Part shown: positions 60,986 to 64,000 of the stretch, piece after piece | Layout of the letters: the number at the start of each line of letters is the position of its first letter | How positions within the stretch are numbered: position 1 is the stretch's first letter | NCBI GenBank assembly: GCA_026874595.1 | Contig: CM049315.1 | Coordinates: 39,016,164-39,080,163 of the forward strand | Source of the DNA: Sipunculus nudus | Lineage: Eukaryota; Annelida; Sipuncula; Golfingiida; Sipunculidae | Direction of reading: 5' to 3' | DNA: 64,000 bases | Translations under genes and position numbers: made by a program | The notes under the pieces: generated by a model | What the model was told of the DNA's origin: nothing | Database searches by the model: none | The model's input: the letters and a program-made list of their open reading frames with translations, nothing else

Positions 60986-63900
60986 ATAAGTAACATCCGG
61001 TCATATCGGCCCCAAGTCGGCGTCTCCCGGGCTTACCACCACGCGATCCTCTCATTCTAATATGATTACCCTGCCGTGTTCATTGATCTGTACGTGGTCT
61101 CCGGAGTACGTGGAATAACATGATTAAGGGACGCCTTATAGCGTGACTAGTCCCGGTATAAACAAATCATCCTCAGTGGACATCACAAGACTAGAGGAAG
61201 CAAAACTTAAATTCCTTGTCTGTGAGGAACTACCGTAGCGATGATAAGGCAAATGTTTGAAGGTAACCAATATCGAAGGCCTTGTGAGCAACCCTACAGC
61301 AAGAAAATTAAGAGTTTGGTGTTTGGAAGTAATATGTGCTTTTCTGAAATGTCCATACATGTATTCTTGTGTGGATGCAACAACTTATAATGAAATGTCC
61401 ATTTTCTAAATGAAGCATTAGAGAAGACAGCAATAATGTGTTAATAAAAGTAGCTAGAACTGGTGCGCAAATCACGTCCATGTGTCATCATCATTCTTTA
61501 TTTTAATAATACGAGATGCCACCTGTGACATCCAGGTTTTCGTGTGTGTGCCAAAACGGCAGTCCCTATGAGCGGTTTCGAGAACGTGATAGGAATAAAC
61601 TTGTTAGGACAAGTATCGGCAAAGTTTATCGCGGAATAACGCTTTTTGTGGACCACGCTCGAATCTTAAATTATAGTAGGATAATGCTTGTAGTTCGGTT
61701 ATTGTTCATTATAAACACTCCAACTGACAACGCATGGGTCCACAAAGGTTAATGGCGAGAGTGGAAAAGATTCGAGAGTTCGAGTAACGGGCAATCAAAA
61801 ACATTTACATGTAATTTACATAAGGTAAAACATGTTGCCCTTGTTGTTACTAGAGCACAAATTCCTGTTTGATAAGGGAATGTATGTAAGGAGAGTGCGT
61901 AAAAACTAGGGCGTTATTTTCCGAGTTACGTGAGTCAACGAGTAACATGCGAGGGTTTATAGCACCTACACTGACGGTGTCCGGTCACCTTGACTCCCAC
62001 AAATACACATTTGGGGAACAAGTCGACAAAAACTGGGGGAAAATCAAATTATCATCACTATTGCCTTAATTTGTCATAGTGGACAGCTGCGTTGACCGCT
62101 AGCTAACCAGAGATCCAGAAAGCTCGATAAAATGACACATCATCAAACATTTGATGATTTCCTTCATTCTCATTTAACACAGACAGGGCCCTCTACACGC
62201 ACTTGTCCAAACCTTTGACTGCACAACCATTACTTCACATTTTCTGTACGACCATTTGTAATAAATGTTACAGGACACTCTCCTTGGCTAGGTTGGTGAC
62301 GTTTAGTTGTCTGTAGGGTTGGAGGAAACTGGAGTATCCGGAGAAAACTACCGTCCTTGGACGGCCACTTCAATCCACTCTCATGGCCGTGACGGGTCCC
62401 CAGCTGAGAGAGCCGAGCATTGATGGTATTGATGTTTTATGTCAAGAGAGTCCGTTAACGATACACGTATGTAAAAATCGACACGCCTCGCAGGCTTGCA
62501 GCAATGAAGATACAGATAGGTTAAAATAAATAAAAAAACATAAAAAAGACCCCAATTCAATTTCAATTTTACTTAAGTTCTGTCAATATTTCACGATCTT
62601 TGTTTACTTTTTTAAAAATAAATTATAAGCATTAATCTAAAATATGTACATTGATCGTTCCTATATATCGATTCTTGTCAGGGCCAGTGATAATCATATA
62701 GCTCTCACTGGATTCGGTAATTAATTAAATAAAAGCAACCATTGGATATTTGTCACATACGATTGAAATCTTGCTGATTTACGTTATATATCTGATTACC
62801 CTGCGCTTGTCTGCATTCATAATTCTTTCAGTATTTAATCATCTGTTGAGGAATTTCAACAAGGAACCAGGAAGCAATTTTGCCAATAAGTCCCGGTGTC
62901 GGTACAAATAACCTCTTATTACAAATATAAATCTCCAGTTCTCAAGTATTTTCCAATTTCTTTTGTAATGGCTATACGTCTATATCAGATCACCCTCTCG
63001 TGTCAGTCAACATAATTTCCTCCTGTTTGCCCAGGTAAATTTCCTTGTTATTCATACTCGGTGGACATACAAGTGTTTGGTTGTGTCTGTTGGATGAGGT
63101 TTCCGGGAAGTATAGATAAGACATCCTCATTTCCGTGTAGCCATTTCAGATTACATCGCCGCTTCAGATTAACGGACGGCGTGTGTGTGTGTATGAGTGT
63201 GTGGGTGTGAGTGGCGGGGGGGGGGGGGGGGAGCAGCTCAGGCCAACGCTTTTGTTCGGATAAACGATTTTGCCTGAGTTTCAACCAGATGTACTGCCAA
63301 CGAGTACTGGACCTTACCAGATTCCGATAGACACAAACTAATCAAGGTAGTCCAAATTAAACGCTGGAAACAATAGTTTTCCCGTCAGTTAAGGTAAGGA
63401 ATCATGTTAAATACATTAAAATCTGGGAAATCAGCATTTCTGATCTCTGTTTTGTAATATTTCCATTGCCGGAATTCAGATAAAGAATCAAATGTTCAGA
63501 TAAACGTGTTTGATAAAACGACGCACTACTGAGCAAATTACAATTTGCGACAATCTTATTTTTCATAAATTGATTCCAGCTTTTAAATCTTGTAGATTTT
63601 ACCTGCTTTTATTGAAATAATATATCATGACATTGATCATTTGGTTAAATCAGCGAGGGGGGGGGGGGGTATTCTGCACAGTACGGGGGTAACCTAAAAA
63701 AAAGGGGAGGGGGGACCTCAAATCTTTACACAGGGCCACGCTTCCTTCTCATCGCCCGACACCTGAGGAAGAGAACGTGTTTGCAGACAGAAAAGTAACT
63801 GAAGTCAAGTGTAGTGCTTGGTCGCTGCTAACTGCATGCGTCCTATTTTACAGCAAACATACGTAGCACACTCGGGCAAGGCTGGGGCGAATTCGTTTCC

Positions 63901-64000
63901 TGAAAGCTATCCAGTGTTATATAACGGACCGTACGCGTATGTTGAGTGCTTGCTAATCAAACATGTTTAAACTATGTCAGTGCATACTTGAATGTATGGC
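60986..64000. other. Non-coding stretch with G-runs, no gene recognised
   Basis: Frames reach only 78 codons and none has a motif. Poly-G runs occur at about 63216-63231 (after a GTGT stretch) and 63657-63669. Segment 60990-61300 is GC-richer. No RNA gene or mobile-element terminus is supported. Confidence 0.55.

Overview
This 64-kb window is eukaryotic and is almost certainly from a lophotrochozoan invertebrate, most likely a mollusc and plausibly a bivalve. The DNA is AT-rich, dense in TA microsatellites and short mobile-element remnants, and has very little coding sequence. No operons, bacterial-type ribosome binding sites or prokaryotic gene packing are visible. The mollusc assignment rests on recognising repeat families from memory (an 'ACCTCCGCCAAGG' element, AGGTCA-rich tracts, tRNA-derived SINEs) and on the gene type. 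It is an inference, not a database result.

The one convincing protein-coding gene is a protocadherin on the minus strand. A single uninterrupted exon (41994-44732) encodes a signal peptide, seven cadherin repeats, a transmembrane helix and about 87 cytoplasmic residues. It ends at a strong splice donor, so the reading frame's apparent stop three codons later is intronic. The rest of the cytoplasmic tail should lie in exons at lower coordinates or outside the window, and I could not identify them. The 5' side (44733 to about 47000) is richer in GC and is the likely promoter/5' UTR region.

Layout. 1-13418: unassigned AT-rich non-coding DNA with scattered GC-richer islands. 13419-14801: a transposon-like element with short inverted ends. 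14871-32455: non-coding, with microsatellites, a GAGTCC-type repeat, a Helitron-like copy (23299-24293) and a long polypyrimidine tract (26617-27110). 32456-32850: two tandem tRNA-derived SINE copies. 32960-41981: probably the downstream (intronic) side of the protocadherin, with TA, C-tract and weak tRNA-like repeats. 41994-44732: the protocadherin exon. 48868-49568: a 5'-truncated LINE fragment bounded on both sides by TA microsatellites. 50375-52159: a foldback-type element with roughly 300-bp inverted arms built from A-tract repeats. 52314-53226: a degenerate minisatellite with telomere-like TAACCC units. 53594-53670: a promoter-like cluster of motifs. 54515-55433: a second Helitron-like copy. 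55797-57740: stacked repeats and a SINE. 58045-58199: a compact pogo/Tigger-type MITE. 59200-59690: SINE copies in inverted orientation. 59985-60541: TA arrays, one interrupted by a MITE fragment. 60545-60985: three copies of a roughly 153-bp repeat. 60986-64000: unassigned.

Nothing here looks like a new enzymatic system. The most interesting items are the protocadherin exon with its hidden downstream tail, the foldback element next to the telomere-like minisatellite, the Helitron-like pair, and the repeated association of mobile fragments with TA microsatellites.
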